A DNA stretch of 64,000 nt, from positions 62,001-126,000 of the forward strand of contig JAWKKA010000008.1 in assembly GCA_041393495.1 (NCBI GenBank), in the 5' to 3' direction. Both the position numbers and the translations under genes were made by a program. Under the pieces are notes generated by a model. That model had not been told where the DNA came from. It ran no database searches and saw nothing but the letters and a program-made list of their open reading frames with translations. Source of the DNA: RHKX01 sp041393495 (GTDB lineage: Bacteria; Actinomycetota; Thermoleophilia; Solirubrobacterales; 70-9). Positions 25,867-34,959 of the stretch are shown here, piece after piece (positions within the stretch are counted from its first letter, which is position 1; every line of letters starts with the position of its first letter).

Positions 25867-26544
25867 GTGAACGGGCCCCGACAGCGCCAGCAGAGCCCGG
25901 CGGAGCTGAAGGAGCAGATCGAGACCGAGCGGCTCGGGATGCCGCTTCTGATCTACCGCGACGGCGACGACGCCCAGCGGATCGAGACGATCGCCGGCGA
26001 TCGCGGGGCGCTCTGGATCGGACGCAGCCCCGCGGCCGACGTCAGCCTGCCGGCCGACGAGGAGGTCTCGAAGCTCCACGCCCAGATCGAGCACGTCGGC
26101 AGCGACTGCACGCTCGTCGACGACGGGCTCTCGCGGAACGGCTCGTTCGTCAACGAGGAACGGATCAGCGGCCGACGGATGCTCCGCGACGGGGACGTGA
26201 TCCGCGTCGGCCGGACCCGGATCCGGTTCCGGGCGCCGGCGGCGGGCGGCGGCGAGTCCACGGTCGTCTCCGGCGACCTCGCCGCGGCCGCCGGCGTCTC
26301 GCCCGCCCAGCGTCGCGTCCTCGTCGCCCTCTGCCGCCCCTACAAGGACGGCCCCGCGTTCGCGAGCCCGGCGACCAACGCCGAGATCGCCGCCGAGCTC
26401 CACCTCAGCATCGACGCGGTCAAGACCCACTTGCGGGCGCTGTTCGAGAAGTTCGACCTGGCCGACGCGCCGCAGGGCGGCAAGCGGGTCGATCTCGTCC
26501 GCCGGGCGATGGAGACCGGGATCGTCAGCGAGCGCGACCTCTGA
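25867..26544 (+). CDS. FHA-domain protein with C-terminal LuxR-type HTH
   Basis: A 225-residue protein. An FHA phosphothreonine-binding domain occupies about residues 40-120 (ALWIGRSPAADVSLPADEEVSKLHAQIEHVGSDCTLVDDGLSRNGSFVNEERISGRRMLRDGDVIRVGRTRIRF), with the GRS, SxxH and N-G-S/F-V features. The C-terminal part, SPAQRRVLVALCRPY...ATNAEIAAELHLSIDAVKTHLRALFEKFDL, is a winged/LuxR-like HTH. Such proteins could be read by Ser/Thr kinases; one lies 150 bases downstream, convergent. GTG 25867 was chosen by family-like N terminus (RQQSPAELKEQIETERLG); earlier ATG codons at 25789, 25804 and 25846 overlap the divergent pntA1 promoter. Confidence 0.9.
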   Translation: MNGPRQRQQSPAELKEQIETERLGMPLLIYRDGDDAQRIETIAGDRGALWIGRSPAADVSLPADEEVSKLHAQIEHVGSDCTLVDDGLSRNGSFVNEERISGRRMLRDGDVIRVGRTRIRFRAPAAGGGESTVVSGDLAAAAGVSPAQRRVLVALCRPYKDGPAFASPATNAEIAAELHLSIDAVKTHLRALFEKFDLADAPQGGKRVDLVRRAMETGIVSERDL

Positions 26545-26576
26545 GCCGACCCGGCGGGAGCGCGCGGCGGTGGTCC

Positions 26577-26595
26577 GGTGCCGCCGCGTGGCACC
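26577..26595. terminator. hairpin between convergent FHA and kinase genes
   Basis: GGTGCC and GGCACC form a perfect 6-bp stem with a 7-base loop, 33 bases past the FHA-gene stop, followed by AAACC. The gap to 26696 also has the direct repeat CGGTCGTTGA (twice) and a GCGGGAGCGCGCGG repeat at both ends. The terminator call rests on position and structure only. Confidence 0.4.
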
Positions 26596-26696
26596 AAACC
26601 GGGAGGATTCCCCGAGAACGTTCCGGTCGTTGAGCCCGCCCCTGCCCAGGGGGACGTGGCGGTCGTTGACGCGGGGCGGGAGCGCGCGGCCGGCGC

Positions 26697-28814
26697 TCAG
26701 CTCGCGGCGCCGGGGTCGATCCGGACGACCTGGTCGCCGTCCCCGGTCGTCACCCAGACCTGGCGGGAGCCGACCGCGACCCCCTCCGGCGAGCCCGGGA
26801 CCTCGACGCTCTGCACGGAGTTGTCATCGGCGGGGTCGATCGCCTGGACGGAGCCATTGCCGTTGGCGACCCAGACGCGCCCGAAGCCGTAGGCGAGCAG
26901 GCGGGGCTTGCCGCCGACGTCGATCTCGTCCTGCTCGTTGCCGTCCATGCCGAGGCGGACGACGTTGTGGTCATCGGTGTTCGCCACCCAGACCGATCCG
27001 GCGCCGATGACGACGCCCTTGGGGTTGCTGCCGAGCGGGAAGTCCTGCTGGAGCGAGGTGTCGCCGGCGTCGACTCTGAGCAGGATCGCGTTGTCGCGAT
27101 CGACGACCCAGACGCTGCCGCCGCCGGTCGCGACCTCGGCCGGGAATGCGGCGGCATCGAGCGGAATCGGATCGGCGACCGCGCCGCTCGTCGGGTCGAT
27201 CTTCGACAGCGCCACCGACTCCGAGTCGGCGGTCCAGACCGCTTCGCCGTCCGCCGTGATCCCGATCGGCCCCTGGCCGACCCCGATCGTCTCCGTCGGG
27301 CCGCCGTCGAGCGGCGCCTTGACGACGGCGTCGGCCGTCGGCGCCGTCGCCCAGGCGGAGCCGTCGGAGATGACGACGCTCTGCCCCGGCCCGGGCAGCT
27401 TCGTCTCGCCGGCGACCTTGGCGGAGTCCTCGTCGATGAACTGGACCGCCTCGCCCTCCCGCGCCGCGACCGCGATCGTCCCGTCGGACGCGGCGATCGC
27501 GACCGGCCAGCCGGCGACGTCGATCGGCGCGCCGGCGAGCTTCGGCTTCGCGAAGCCGCCCGTGGCGGTCTCGCCGTCGTCGCCACCACCGAGCGCGACG
27601 ACGGCGGCGACCGCGATCGCGGCGAGGATCGCGGCCGCTGCTCCGATCCGGCCCCAGCGCGGCCCGGCCGGGGCGCCGGCCCGCGGCGCCCCGGCGGTCG
27701 CAACGGTGGCGGCCGGCGCGGTCGCGTGCCGGCCGGAGGCCTCGTCTGTCGCGGTCAGCTCGCCCGCCCCCACGGGCTCGGTCGGCGCCGCGGCGGGCTC
27801 GGTCGGCGCCGCGGCGGGCTCGGTCGGCGCCGCGGGTGCAGCGGCGACGGCTGCCCCCGGCGCTGCGGCGGACTCGACCGTGGTGTCGATCGCGGGGGCT
27901 TCGGGCTCCCCGGTCTCCGGCGCCGCCCTGCCGGTGGCGACGCTGCGCTCGGCCGAGCGCAGGACCTCGTGGCCCTCGATCGCCGCCGCGGCGGCGCGGG
28001 CGAGGTCGCCGGCCGAGGGATAGCGGTCAGCGGGCTCCTTGGCGAGCGCGCGGGCAACCACCTCGTCGAGAGCCCCGGCGATCCCGGAATCGCCGGGGAG
28101 CCAGGGCGGCTCGTCCTGCAGGTGCGCGTAGATCTTCGCGACGTTCTCCTCGCGGTCGGCGAACGGCGCCCGTCCGGCGATCGCCTCGTAAGCGACGCAG
28201 CCGAGCGCGTAGACGTCGGTGCGCGCGTCGACGCGGCCGCCGCGGATCTGCTCGGGCGCGACGTAGTCGAGGGTGCCGACGAACGCTCCGGTCCGGGTCA
28301 GGGCGCCGGCCTCGCCGGCCTGATCGAAGCGCTTGGCGAGGCCGAAGTCGGTCAGGTAGGCGTGGTCGCCGCGGTCGGTCTCGACGAGGATGTTGCCGGG
28401 CTTGATGTCACGGTGGACGAGGCCGCGCGAGTGGGCCACGTCGAGCGCCGAGGCGACCTGGCCGATGATCGCGACCGCGCGATCGGGCGGCAGCGGGCCG
28501 CCGGCGATCAGGAGCTTCCGCAGGTCGGGCCCGTCGATCAGGTCCATCGTCACGAACAGCAGCCCCTCCTCCTCGCCGGCGTGGTGAATCGGGACGACGT
28601 TGGGGTGGCGGAGCGAAACCGCGATCCGCGACTCGGAGCGGAACCGCTCCCGGAAGGCGTCGTCGGCGGCGAGGTCGGCGGCGATCACCTTCAGCGCGAC
28701 GACGTGGTCGAGCGCCAGGTGGGTGGCGCGATAGACCGTCCCCATCCCGCCGCGGCCGGCGACCCCCTCGATCCGATGGCCGGCGAATGTCGCTCCCCGG
28801 GTCAGGTCCGGCAT
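26697..28814 (-). CDS. membrane Ser/Thr protein kinase with C-terminal beta-propeller sensor
   Basis: A 705-residue PknB-type kinase. Kinase domain residues ~10-270: glycine loop AGRGGMGTVY, Lys42, catalytic HRDIKPGN (Asp136), DFGLAK (156-158), and an APEQIRGG-type P+1 loop. A Pro/Ala linker follows with APTEPAA repeats, then one membrane helix (WGRIGAAAAILAAIAVAAVVAL). The extracellular part carries repeated blades such as GGSVWVVDRDNAILLRVD, GAGSVWVANTDDHNVVRL and GFGRVWVANGNGSVQAID, i.e. a YVTN/NHL-like beta-propeller. It probably senses a cell-envelope signal. The nearby FHA protein is a possible substrate reader (inference). Confidence 0.96.
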   Translation of the reverse strand: MPDLTRGATFAGHRIEGVAGRGGMGTVYRATHLALDHVVALKVIAADLAADDAFRERFRSESRIAVSLRHPNVVPIHHAGEEEGLLFVTMDLIDGPDLRKLLIAGGPLPPDRAVAIIGQVASALDVAHSRGLVHRDIKPGNILVETDRGDHAYLTDFGLAKRFDQAGEAGALTRTGAFVGTLDYVAPEQIRGGRVDARTDVYALGCVAYEAIAGRAPFADREENVAKIYAHLQDEPPWLPGDSGIAGALDEVVARALAKEPADRYPSAGDLARAAAAAIEGHEVLRSAERSVATGRAAPETGEPEAPAIDTTVESAAAPGAAVAAAPAAPTEPAAAPTEPAAAPTEPVGAGELTATDEASGRHATAPAATVATAGAPRAGAPAGPRWGRIGAAAAILAAIAVAAVVALGGGDDGETATGGFAKPKLAGAPIDVAGWPVAIAASDGTIAVAAREGEAVQFIDEDSAKVAGETKLPGPGQSVVISDGSAWATAPTADAVVKAPLDGGPTETIGVGQGPIGITADGEAVWTADSESVALSKIDPTSGAVADPIPLDAAAFPAEVATGGGSVWVVDRDNAILLRVDAGDTSLQQDFPLGSNPKGVVIGAGSVWVANTDDHNVVRLGMDGNEQDEIDVGGKPRLLAYGFGRVWVANGNGSVQAIDPADDNSVQSVEVPGSPEGVAVGSRQVWVTTGDGDQVVRIDPGAAS

Positions 28815-28856
28815 GGAGTGGTTATACCCCCGACGCCGATGTCCGGGAAGCCGTCG

Positions 28857-29924
28857 TCAGGCCGCGGCGGCGGCGCCGACGATCGCGGCGAGAGCCTCGA
28901 TCGTGTGTTTCCGTTGGCCGGCGTCGAGGTGGACGGGCGAGCAGATCAGCCGATCGATCCCGACCGCTGTGAAGCGCTCGATCCGCTCGGCGACATCGGC
29001 CTCGCCGCCGACCAGCGAGGTCGCGTCGACGAGCTCGTCGGGGATCGCCTCGAAAGCCTCGTCGCGCTTGCCGTCGAGAAACAGCGACTGGACGCGCAGC
29101 GCCTCCTCCTCGAAGCCGAACCGGCAGGCGAGGTCGACGTAGAAGTTGGTCTCGCGGCTGCCCATCCCGCCGAGATAGAGGAGCAGCCCGGTGCGGACGA
29201 CGTTCCGCGCAACCTCGAGATCGCCGTCGATCGCGACCTGGATCGCCGGGCTGACCTCGAGGTCGGAACGCTGCCGGCCGCCCTTGGCGAAGCCGGCGGC
29301 GAGGTGCTCGCCCCAGGTTTCCTCGAAGGCGTCGGGGCTGAAGAAGATCGGGATCCAGCCGTCGCAGATCTCGGCCGCCATCTCGACCGACTTGCGGCCG
29401 ATCGCGCCGACGAAGATCGGGATCTCGTCGCGGAGCGGGTGGAAGTTGAGCTTCAGGGCCTTGCCCTGGCCAGTGCCGCCGGACATCGGCAGCTCGTAGT
29501 GGGCGCCGTGGTGCTCGAGCGGGCCGGTGCGGGCGATGATCTCGCGGACGACCTCGATGTACTCGCGGGTCCGTCCCCATGGCTTCGCGTAGGGGACGCC
29601 GTACCAGCCCTCCGAGACCTGCGGGCCCGACGGCCCGAAGCCGAACATGAAACGGCCGCCGGAGAGGGCGTCGAGCGTCGCCCCGGCCATCGCCGCGGCC
29701 GCCGGCGGCCGGGCCGGCACCTGCATGATCGCGGCGCCGAGCTTGATCGTCTCGGTCTGCGCGGCGAGCCAGCCGAGCACCGAGACGACGTCGGAGCCAT
29801 AGCTCTCGGCGACCCAGACCGACTCGAACCCGTTCGCCTCGGCGGTGCGGACGAGATCGACGGCCTCCCGGCCCTGCGGACCGATGCCCCAGTAGCCCAG
29901 GTTGATGCCCAGCTTCGGCGCCAT
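28857..29924 (-). CDS. LLM-class F420/FMN-dependent oxidoreductase
   Basis: A 355-residue luciferase-like monooxygenase fold protein, starting MAPKLGINLGYWGIGPQGREAVDLVRTAEANGFESVWVAESYGSD, with LGAAIMQVPARPPAAAAMAGATLDALSGGRFMFGFGPSGPQVSEGWYGVPYAKP, a pattern of actinobacterial F420-dependent members, and a C-terminal FTAVGIDRLICSP. Substrate unknown. The frame is open upstream to 30308, but the family start is the ATG at 29924. It is divergent from a cupin gene, with an 84-base gap. Confidence 0.93.
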   Translation of the reverse strand: MAPKLGINLGYWGIGPQGREAVDLVRTAEANGFESVWVAESYGSDVVSVLGWLAAQTETIKLGAAIMQVPARPPAAAAMAGATLDALSGGRFMFGFGPSGPQVSEGWYGVPYAKPWGRTREYIEVVREIIARTGPLEHHGAHYELPMSGGTGQGKALKLNFHPLRDEIPIFVGAIGRKSVEMAAEICDGWIPIFFSPDAFEETWGEHLAAGFAKGGRQRSDLEVSPAIQVAIDGDLEVARNVVRTGLLLYLGGMGSRETNFYVDLACRFGFEEEALRVQSLFLDGKRDEAFEAIPDELVDATSLVGGEADVAERIERFTAVGIDRLICSPVHLDAGQRKHTIEALAAIVGAAAAA

Positions 29925-30008
29925 CGCGCCGCAGCGTATTCGGATTGCGACCGACATGTGATTCGTGCAATCGTTGGTCGCACACGAGCCGATCGGAGGG
30001 AAGGGCCC

Positions 30009-30407
30009 ATGAGCGACTACACGATCAGCACCCGCGAGGACGCGCGCGACTACATGGAGGGGTACGAGGGGTTCGGGGAGATGCTCTCCCACACCGACTC
30101 GCTCGACGCCGAGCAGGTCGCCCTGACCTGGCGGCGGATGCCGCCCGGGACCGGGGGCCGAGGCAGCTACGGCCACCGCCACCGCACCCAGGAGGAGATC
30201 TGCCTCGTCACCGCCGGGACGGTCACGTTCAAGGTCGGCGACGACGTCTTCGCCGCCGGCCCGGGGACGGCGGTGCGGATCGCGCCGCCGGCGCTGCGCT
30301 CGATCCACAACGACGGCGACGACGACGCCGAGATCGTCCTCTGCTCGGTCCGGGTCGAGGACCCTGAGAGCGAGGTCGTCACCGAGGACGGCTTCTGGCC
30401 CGACTGA
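30009..30407 (+). CDS. cupin-domain protein
   Basis: A 132-residue single-domain cupin. The first cupin motif is in GSYGHRHRTQEEICLVTAGTVTFKVGDDVFAAGPGTAVRIAPPALRSIHNDGDDDAEIV, with His-X-His, Glu and a second His as likely metal ligands. The role is unknown (possibly a small-molecule or sugar isomerase/dioxygenase). ATG 30009 has a GGAGGGAAGGG ribosome site. Confidence 0.9.
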   Translation: MSDYTISTREDARDYMEGYEGFGEMLSHTDSLDAEQVALTWRRMPPGTGGRGSYGHRHRTQEEICLVTAGTVTFKVGDDVFAAGPGTAVRIAPPALRSIHNDGDDDAEIVLCSVRVEDPESEVVTEDGFWPD

Positions 30408-30451
30408 GCGGCGCCGACAGCCCCGTCGGCGCCTCGTTCATCCTGTAGGCG

Positions 30452-32872
30452 ATGGCGAGCGAGGCGCAGACGGAGGTGCTCGGGCTCAGCGACGCGGAGG
30501 CGGCGGACCGCCTCCGCCGGCTCGGGCCGCCTCGAGACGAGACGAGCCGGTCGGTTCGGTCGATCGTGCTCGCGAACGTGCTGACGCTGTTCAACGCGAT
30601 CATCCTCGTCTTCTTCGTCCTCATCCTCAGCCAGGGGCTCTGGGCGGACGCGCTGTTCGGCGTGATCGCGATCATCAACTCGGCGATCGGGATCCGCCAG
30701 GAGATCAAGGCGAAGGAGACGCTCGACAACCTGGCGCTGCTCGTCGCCCCGCGAGCCGAGGTGATCCGCGAGGGCCGCGGCGTCGAGCTCCGCGCCGACG
30801 AGATCGTTCCCGGCGACGTGATCAGGGTCGAGCCGGGCGACCAGCTCGTCGCCGACGGCGAGGTGACCGACTCGCGCGGCCTCACCCTCGACGAGTCGCT
30901 GCTGACCGGCGAGTCGGACGGGATCGGCAAGCACCGCGGCGACCGGCTGCTGTCCGGCTCGTTCGCCACCTCCGGCTCCGGCCACTACGAGGTCGATGCC
31001 GTCCGCGACGACTCCCATGCGGCGAAGATCGCCGGCCAGGCGAAGGAGTTCCGCCATCCTCCCTCGCCCCTGCAGCTCGAGGTCAACCGGATCCTCTGGG
31101 CGACCGCGATCCTGCTCGTGCCGATGGCGGTCCTGATGCTGGCCGGGTTCGTCGTCCGCGGCGTCGACTTCACCGAGGCCGCCCAGACCGCCACCGCCGG
31201 GCTGGTCACGCTGATCCCGGAGGGGCTCGTCCTGCTGATGAGCGTCACGCTCGCGGTCGCCGCCGTCCGGCTCGCGCGGATGGACACGCTCGTCCAGCAG
31301 ATCAGCGCGACCGAGGCGCTCGCCGCCGTCGACACGGTCTGCATCGACAAGACCGGCACCCTGACCGACGGCACGCTCGAGCTGGTCGACGTCGTCAGCC
31401 CCGACCCCGAGGGCCCCGCGGCCGCCGAGCGCGCGCTCGGGCTCTTCGCCGCCTCGGCCGGCGAGCGCAACCGGACGCTGGAGACGATCGCCGAGGCGTT
31501 CCCCGCGAGCGCCGTCGGGGTCAGCGACGAGGTGCCGTTCTCCTCGCGCTGGAAGTGGAGCGGGCTGACCCTGAACGGGGAGGGCCGCACCCGCAGCTAC
31601 GTCGTCGGCGCCCCCGACGTCCTCGTCGGCTCCGGCGCGATGGCGCTGCCCGCGGCGCTTCAGCGGCGGCTCGAGGCCGAGGCGGGCCGCGGCCGTCGCG
31701 TCGTCGCCTTCGGCGAGGCGGTCGGCGCCCTCCCCGCCGACCCCGGCGCCGAGCCGCCGCCGCCGCTCGAGCCGCGCGCCCTCGTCGTCCTCGAGGAGAC
31801 GCTGCGCTCCGACGCCGCCGACACGGTCGACTTCCTGCGCGAGCAGGAGGTCGACCTGAAGCTGATCTCCGGTGACGCCCGCCAGACCGTCACCGCCGTC
31901 GCCCACGCCCTCGGCGTCGATCGCGACGCCGGCGTCATCGACGGCGCCGCGCTCCCCGAGGACCCGGCCGGGCTCACCGCCGCCGCCGAGCGGAATTCGA
32001 TCTTCTGCAGGATCACCCCCGACCAGAAGAAGGCCCTCGTGGGAGCGCTCTCGGAGGCGGGAAGATTCACCGCGATGATCGGCGACGGCGTCAACGACGT
32101 GCCCGCGCTCAAGCAGGCCCGGCTCGCGGTGGCGATGGGCTCGGGCAGCCAGATCACCAAGGGCATCGCCGACATCGTCCTGCTCCGCGACCAGTTCGCG
32201 ATGCTCCCGCGCGCGGTCGCCGAGGGCCGGCGGATCGCCCGCAACATCCACCGGCTCGGCCGGCTCTATCTGACCAAGACCGTGTACGCGGGCGTGCTGA
32301 TCGTCGCCGCGGCGCTGATCGGCTTCACGTTCCCGTTCCTGCCCCGCCAGCTCACCGTCGCGGCGCTGCTGACGATCGGCATCCCGTCGTTCGTGCTCGC
32401 GCTCGCGCCGAGCGAGGGCCCGCTCTACCGCGGCCGGCTGCTCCGCGCGCTCGCCGCCTTCGCGGTCCCGGCCGGGGTCGGCATCGGGGTCGGCTCGCTG
32501 CTCTCCTACGGGCTCGTGGACGGGATCTTCGGCGGGACCCTGAACGAGGGCCGGACCGCGGCGACGACGACCCTGATCGTGCTCGGCCTCGCCTTCATCC
32601 TCCTGCTCGAGCGCGGCCCCGGCCGTGAGCACATCGCGATCCAGGGCTACATGCTGGCGATGGTCACCGCGCTCGGCGGGCTCTACGCGGCGATCTTGGC
32701 GTTCGAGCCCGCCCGGGTCTTCTTCGACCTCGAGCTGCTCAGCGCCGGGCAGTGGTTCGTCTGCATGATCTCGGTCGCGGCCGGACTCGTCGTCGCCAGC
32801 GCGCTCTGGCGCCTCCCCTACGTCCAGCGGCTCGAGCTCGATCCCGCCGAGCAGCCCACCGGGGCGCTCTGA
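30452..32872 (+). CDS. P-type cation-transporting ATPase, CtpE-like
   Basis: An 806-residue P-type ATPase. Helices 1-2 are in residues 38-80; the actuator TLDESLLTGESD is at about 145-156; helix 4 has the ion-site motif PEGL (256-259), typical of the CtpE (Ca2+ uptake) group rather than the heavy-metal CPC type. The phosphorylated Asp is in DKTGTLTDG (Asp299), followed by a short nucleotide-binding domain and the TGDGVNDxPAL-like MIGDGVNDVPALKQARLAVAMGSGSQITKGIADIVLL. About six C-terminal helices follow. No N-terminal metal-binding domain is present. The stop overlaps the start of pyk (TGATG). Substrate is likely a divalent cation, by family only. Confidence 0.93.
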   Translation: MASEAQTEVLGLSDAEAADRLRRLGPPRDETSRSVRSIVLANVLTLFNAIILVFFVLILSQGLWADALFGVIAIINSAIGIRQEIKAKETLDNLALLVAPRAEVIREGRGVELRADEIVPGDVIRVEPGDQLVADGEVTDSRGLTLDESLLTGESDGIGKHRGDRLLSGSFATSGSGHYEVDAVRDDSHAAKIAGQAKEFRHPPSPLQLEVNRILWATAILLVPMAVLMLAGFVVRGVDFTEAAQTATAGLVTLIPEGLVLLMSVTLAVAAVRLARMDTLVQQISATEALAAVDTVCIDKTGTLTDGTLELVDVVSPDPEGPAAAERALGLFAASAGERNRTLETIAEAFPASAVGVSDEVPFSSRWKWSGLTLNGEGRTRSYVVGAPDVLVGSGAMALPAALQRRLEAEAGRGRRVVAFGEAVGALPADPGAEPPPPLEPRALVVLEETLRSDAADTVDFLREQEVDLKLISGDARQTVTAVAHALGVDRDAGVIDGAALPEDPAGLTAAAERNSIFCRITPDQKKALVGALSEAGRFTAMIGDGVNDVPALKQARLAVAMGSGSQITKGIADIVLLRDQFAMLPRAVAEGRRIARNIHRLGRLYLTKTVYAGVLIVAAALIGFTFPFLPRQLTVAALLTIGIPSFVLALAPSEGPLYRGRLLRALAAFAVPAGVGIGVGSLLSYGLVDGIFGGTLNEGRTAATTTLIVLGLAFILLLERGPGREHIAIQGYMLAMVTALGGLYAAILAFEPARVFFDLELLSAGQWFVCMISVAAGLVVASALWRLPYVQRLELDPAEQPTGAL

Positions 32873-34296
32873 TGGCCGACCACCGCCGCACGAAGATCGT
32901 CGCGACGATCGGTCCCTCCTCGCGCTCGCCGAAGATCCTCGAGCGCCTGATCTCGGCCGGCGCCGACGTCTTCCGGCTCAACTTCTCGCACGGCGACGAG
33001 GCCAGCCACGCCGAGAACGTCGCCCGGATCCGCGCCGCCGCCGTGCTGATGGGCAAGTGGGTCGCGATCCTCGGCGACCTGCCCGGTCCGAAGCTCCGCC
33101 TCGACGAGGTCGCCAACGGATTCGCGCAGATCGAGACCGGACGCGAGCTGATCCTGACGACGGATGCCACGGTCGGCTCGGCCGAGCTCCTGTCGGTCGG
33201 CTGGGACGGCCTCAGCGACGCGGTCGGCGAGGGCGATCCGATCTATCTCGCCGATGGCCGGGTCCGGCTCCGCGCCCTCGAGGTCGAAAGGGACGGGATC
33301 CGCTGCCTGGTCGAGGCGGGCGGCCGCGTCGCCTCCCACCAGGGCGTCAACCTGCCGGGCAGCGGCTCCGGGATGCCGGCCGCCGGCGCCGCCGATGTGG
33401 GCTGGATCGACTTCGCCGTCGACCATGAGATCGATCTGCTCGCGGTCTCGTTCGTCCGCTCCGCCGCCGACCTCGAGCCGATCGCCGAGCGGCTCGCCGA
33501 GCGTCACTCCGACATCCCGCTGATCGCGAAGATCGAGAAGCCGCAGGCGGCCGAGCAGGCCGAGGCGATCATCGACGCGGCACAGAGCGGGATCATGGTC
33601 GCCCGCGGCGACCTCGGGATCGAGCTGCCGATCGAGGCGGTGCCGGCGACCCAGAAGCGGCTGATCCGGCTCGCCGGCAGCCGCTCGAAGCCGGTGATCA
33701 CGGCGACGCAGATGCTCGCCTCGATGGTGACGAGCGACCGGCCGACCCGAGCCGAGGTCACAGACGTCGCCAACGCGATCTACGACGGCACCGACGCGGT
33801 GATGCTCTCCGAGGAGACGGCGATCGGCGACCACCCCGTCGAGGCAGTCGCGGTCATGGACCGGGTCGCGCGGGAGACCGAGCAGGACCTCCCCTACGGA
33901 GACTGGCTGATGCACCGCGTCGAGGCCGGCGACGACGTCTCGACCTCGGTCGCCCAGGGAGCCGTCGCGTCGACCTACCGGCTCGGCCTCGCGGCGCTCG
34001 TCGTGCCGACGTCGAGCGGGCGGACGGCCCGGATCGTCTCCTCGCTTCGGCCCGAGGTGCCGATCCTGGCGATCTCGGCCCGCGCGGAGACGGTCCGCCG
34101 CCTCAACCTCCTGTTCGGCGTCCGCTGCGTGCTGCACGAGGACTGGGGCGAGCTCCGCGATCTGCTCGCCGACTGCGCGATGATCGCCCGTCGCGAGGGG
34201 GTCGCCAAGCCCGGCGAGCTGATTGCGGTCACGGCCGGGCTGCCCGACCTGGAGCTCGGCACGAACCTGTTCGAGATCCACCGGGTGCCCGCGTAG
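32872..34296 (+). CDS. pyk: pyruvate kinase
   Basis: Pyruvate kinase makes ATP and pyruvate from phosphoenolpyruvate. The 474-residue protein begins HRRTKIVATIGPSSRSPKILERLISAGADVFRLNFSHGD, and has the signature IEKPQAAEQAEAIIDAAQSGIMVARGDLGIELP, MLASMVTSDRPTRAEVTDVANAIYDGTDAVMLSEETAIGDHPVEAV, and a C-terminal allosteric-type domain starting near AQGAVASTYRLGLAALVVPTSSGRTARIVSSLRPEVPI. The ATG at 32872 overlaps the ATPase stop by one base, so the two are probably one transcript, an odd pairing. Confidence 0.97.
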   Translation: MADHRRTKIVATIGPSSRSPKILERLISAGADVFRLNFSHGDEASHAENVARIRAAAVLMGKWVAILGDLPGPKLRLDEVANGFAQIETGRELILTTDATVGSAELLSVGWDGLSDAVGEGDPIYLADGRVRLRALEVERDGIRCLVEAGGRVASHQGVNLPGSGSGMPAAGAADVGWIDFAVDHEIDLLAVSFVRSAADLEPIAERLAERHSDIPLIAKIEKPQAAEQAEAIIDAAQSGIMVARGDLGIELPIEAVPATQKRLIRLAGSRSKPVITATQMLASMVTSDRPTRAEVTDVANAIYDGTDAVMLSEETAIGDHPVEAVAVMDRVARETEQDLPYGDWLMHRVEAGDDVSTSVAQGAVASTYRLGLAALVVPTSSGRTARIVSSLRPEVPILAISARAETVRRLNLLFGVRCVLHEDWGELRDLLADCAMIARREGVAKPGELIAVTAGLPDLELGTNLFEIHRVPA

Positions 34297-34301
34297 GAGA
34301 C

Positions 34302-34351
34302 GGCAGGGTCGCCGCGGTCCTCTGTCCTCTGTCCTCCGGGGTCCCCCTGCC
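34302..34351. terminator. inverted repeat between convergent genes
   Basis: GGCAGGG (34302-34308) and CCCTGCC (34345-34351) flank a CT-rich stretch with TCCTCTG repeated, in the 63-base gap where pyk and the GST gene converge. It is a candidate bidirectional terminator of weak form. Confidence 0.35.
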
Positions 34352-34359
34352 CTCTCTCC

Positions 34360-34959
34360 CTAGCTCCGCGGATGCGCGTCGACCCGGCGCACCCACTCGT
34401 CGAGCGGCGGGTGCTCGTCGGCTCGCAGCAGCTCGGCCAGGATCGTGTGAAAGCGGGCATCGTCCCCTGCGGGGGGGTCGATCACCGCGAACTTGAGGAA
34501 CGGGAAGAGGCAGACGTCGACGATCCCGAGACGATCACCGCCGAAGTAGGGGCGGTCGGCGAGCATGTCGACGAGCCAGCGGGTCCAGAGGCTCGCGCGT
34601 GTGCGGAGCGCGTCAGCGTCCGGCGGCTCGGGGCCGTCGAGCGCCTTCGCCGGGCCCTTCCAGACCCGGTCGAACCAGTCGATCGTGATCAGGGCGGTGC
34701 CGCGATCGACCTCGCTCACGGGCATCAGCGGTGGGTCCGGCCACCCGGCCTCGAGCCGCTCGACGATCCGCAGGGAGCCGCGAACGACCTTGCCGCCGAT
34801 TACGGCGACCGGGACGAGATGCTGCCCGCTCAGCTCGATCACCGCAGTCCGGTTGGCCTCGTCGTGATCGACCCACTCGATCTCGACGCCTTTGTGGCCG
34901 GCAGCGAGCGCGACGCGCTCGACGTTCGTGGAGAAGGGGATCCGGTGGACGGTGATCAT
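34360..34959 (-). CDS. glutathione S-transferase-like protein
   Basis: A 199-residue protein with an N-terminal thioredoxin-like domain (MITVHRIPFSTNVERVALAAGHKGVEIEWVDHDEANRTAVIELSGQHLVPVAVIGGKVVRGSLRIVERLE), including the cis-Pro segment LVPVAV, and a C-terminal helical domain. Actinobacteria mostly use mycothiol, so the true thiol substrate is uncertain. ATG 34959 overlaps the crotonase stop (ATGA), so it is translated downstream of that gene. Confidence 0.88.
   Translation of the reverse strand: MITVHRIPFSTNVERVALAAGHKGVEIEWVDHDEANRTAVIELSGQHLVPVAVIGGKVVRGSLRIVERLEAGWPDPPLMPVSEVDRGTALITIDWFDRVWKGPAKALDGPEPPDADALRTRASLWTRWLVDMLADRPYFGGDRLGIVDVCLFPFLKFAVIDPPAGDDARFHTILAELLRADEHPPLDEWVRRVDAHPRS

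Noticed and set aside
26967..30407. 1146-codon plus-strand open frame
   Set aside because: It is mostly the complement of the kinase and LLM genes; only its 3' end (30009-30407) is the real cupin gene in the same frame.
30167..32632. 821-codon minus-strand open frame
   Set aside because: It is antisense to the cupin and P-type ATPase genes, with low-complexity composition and no domain.
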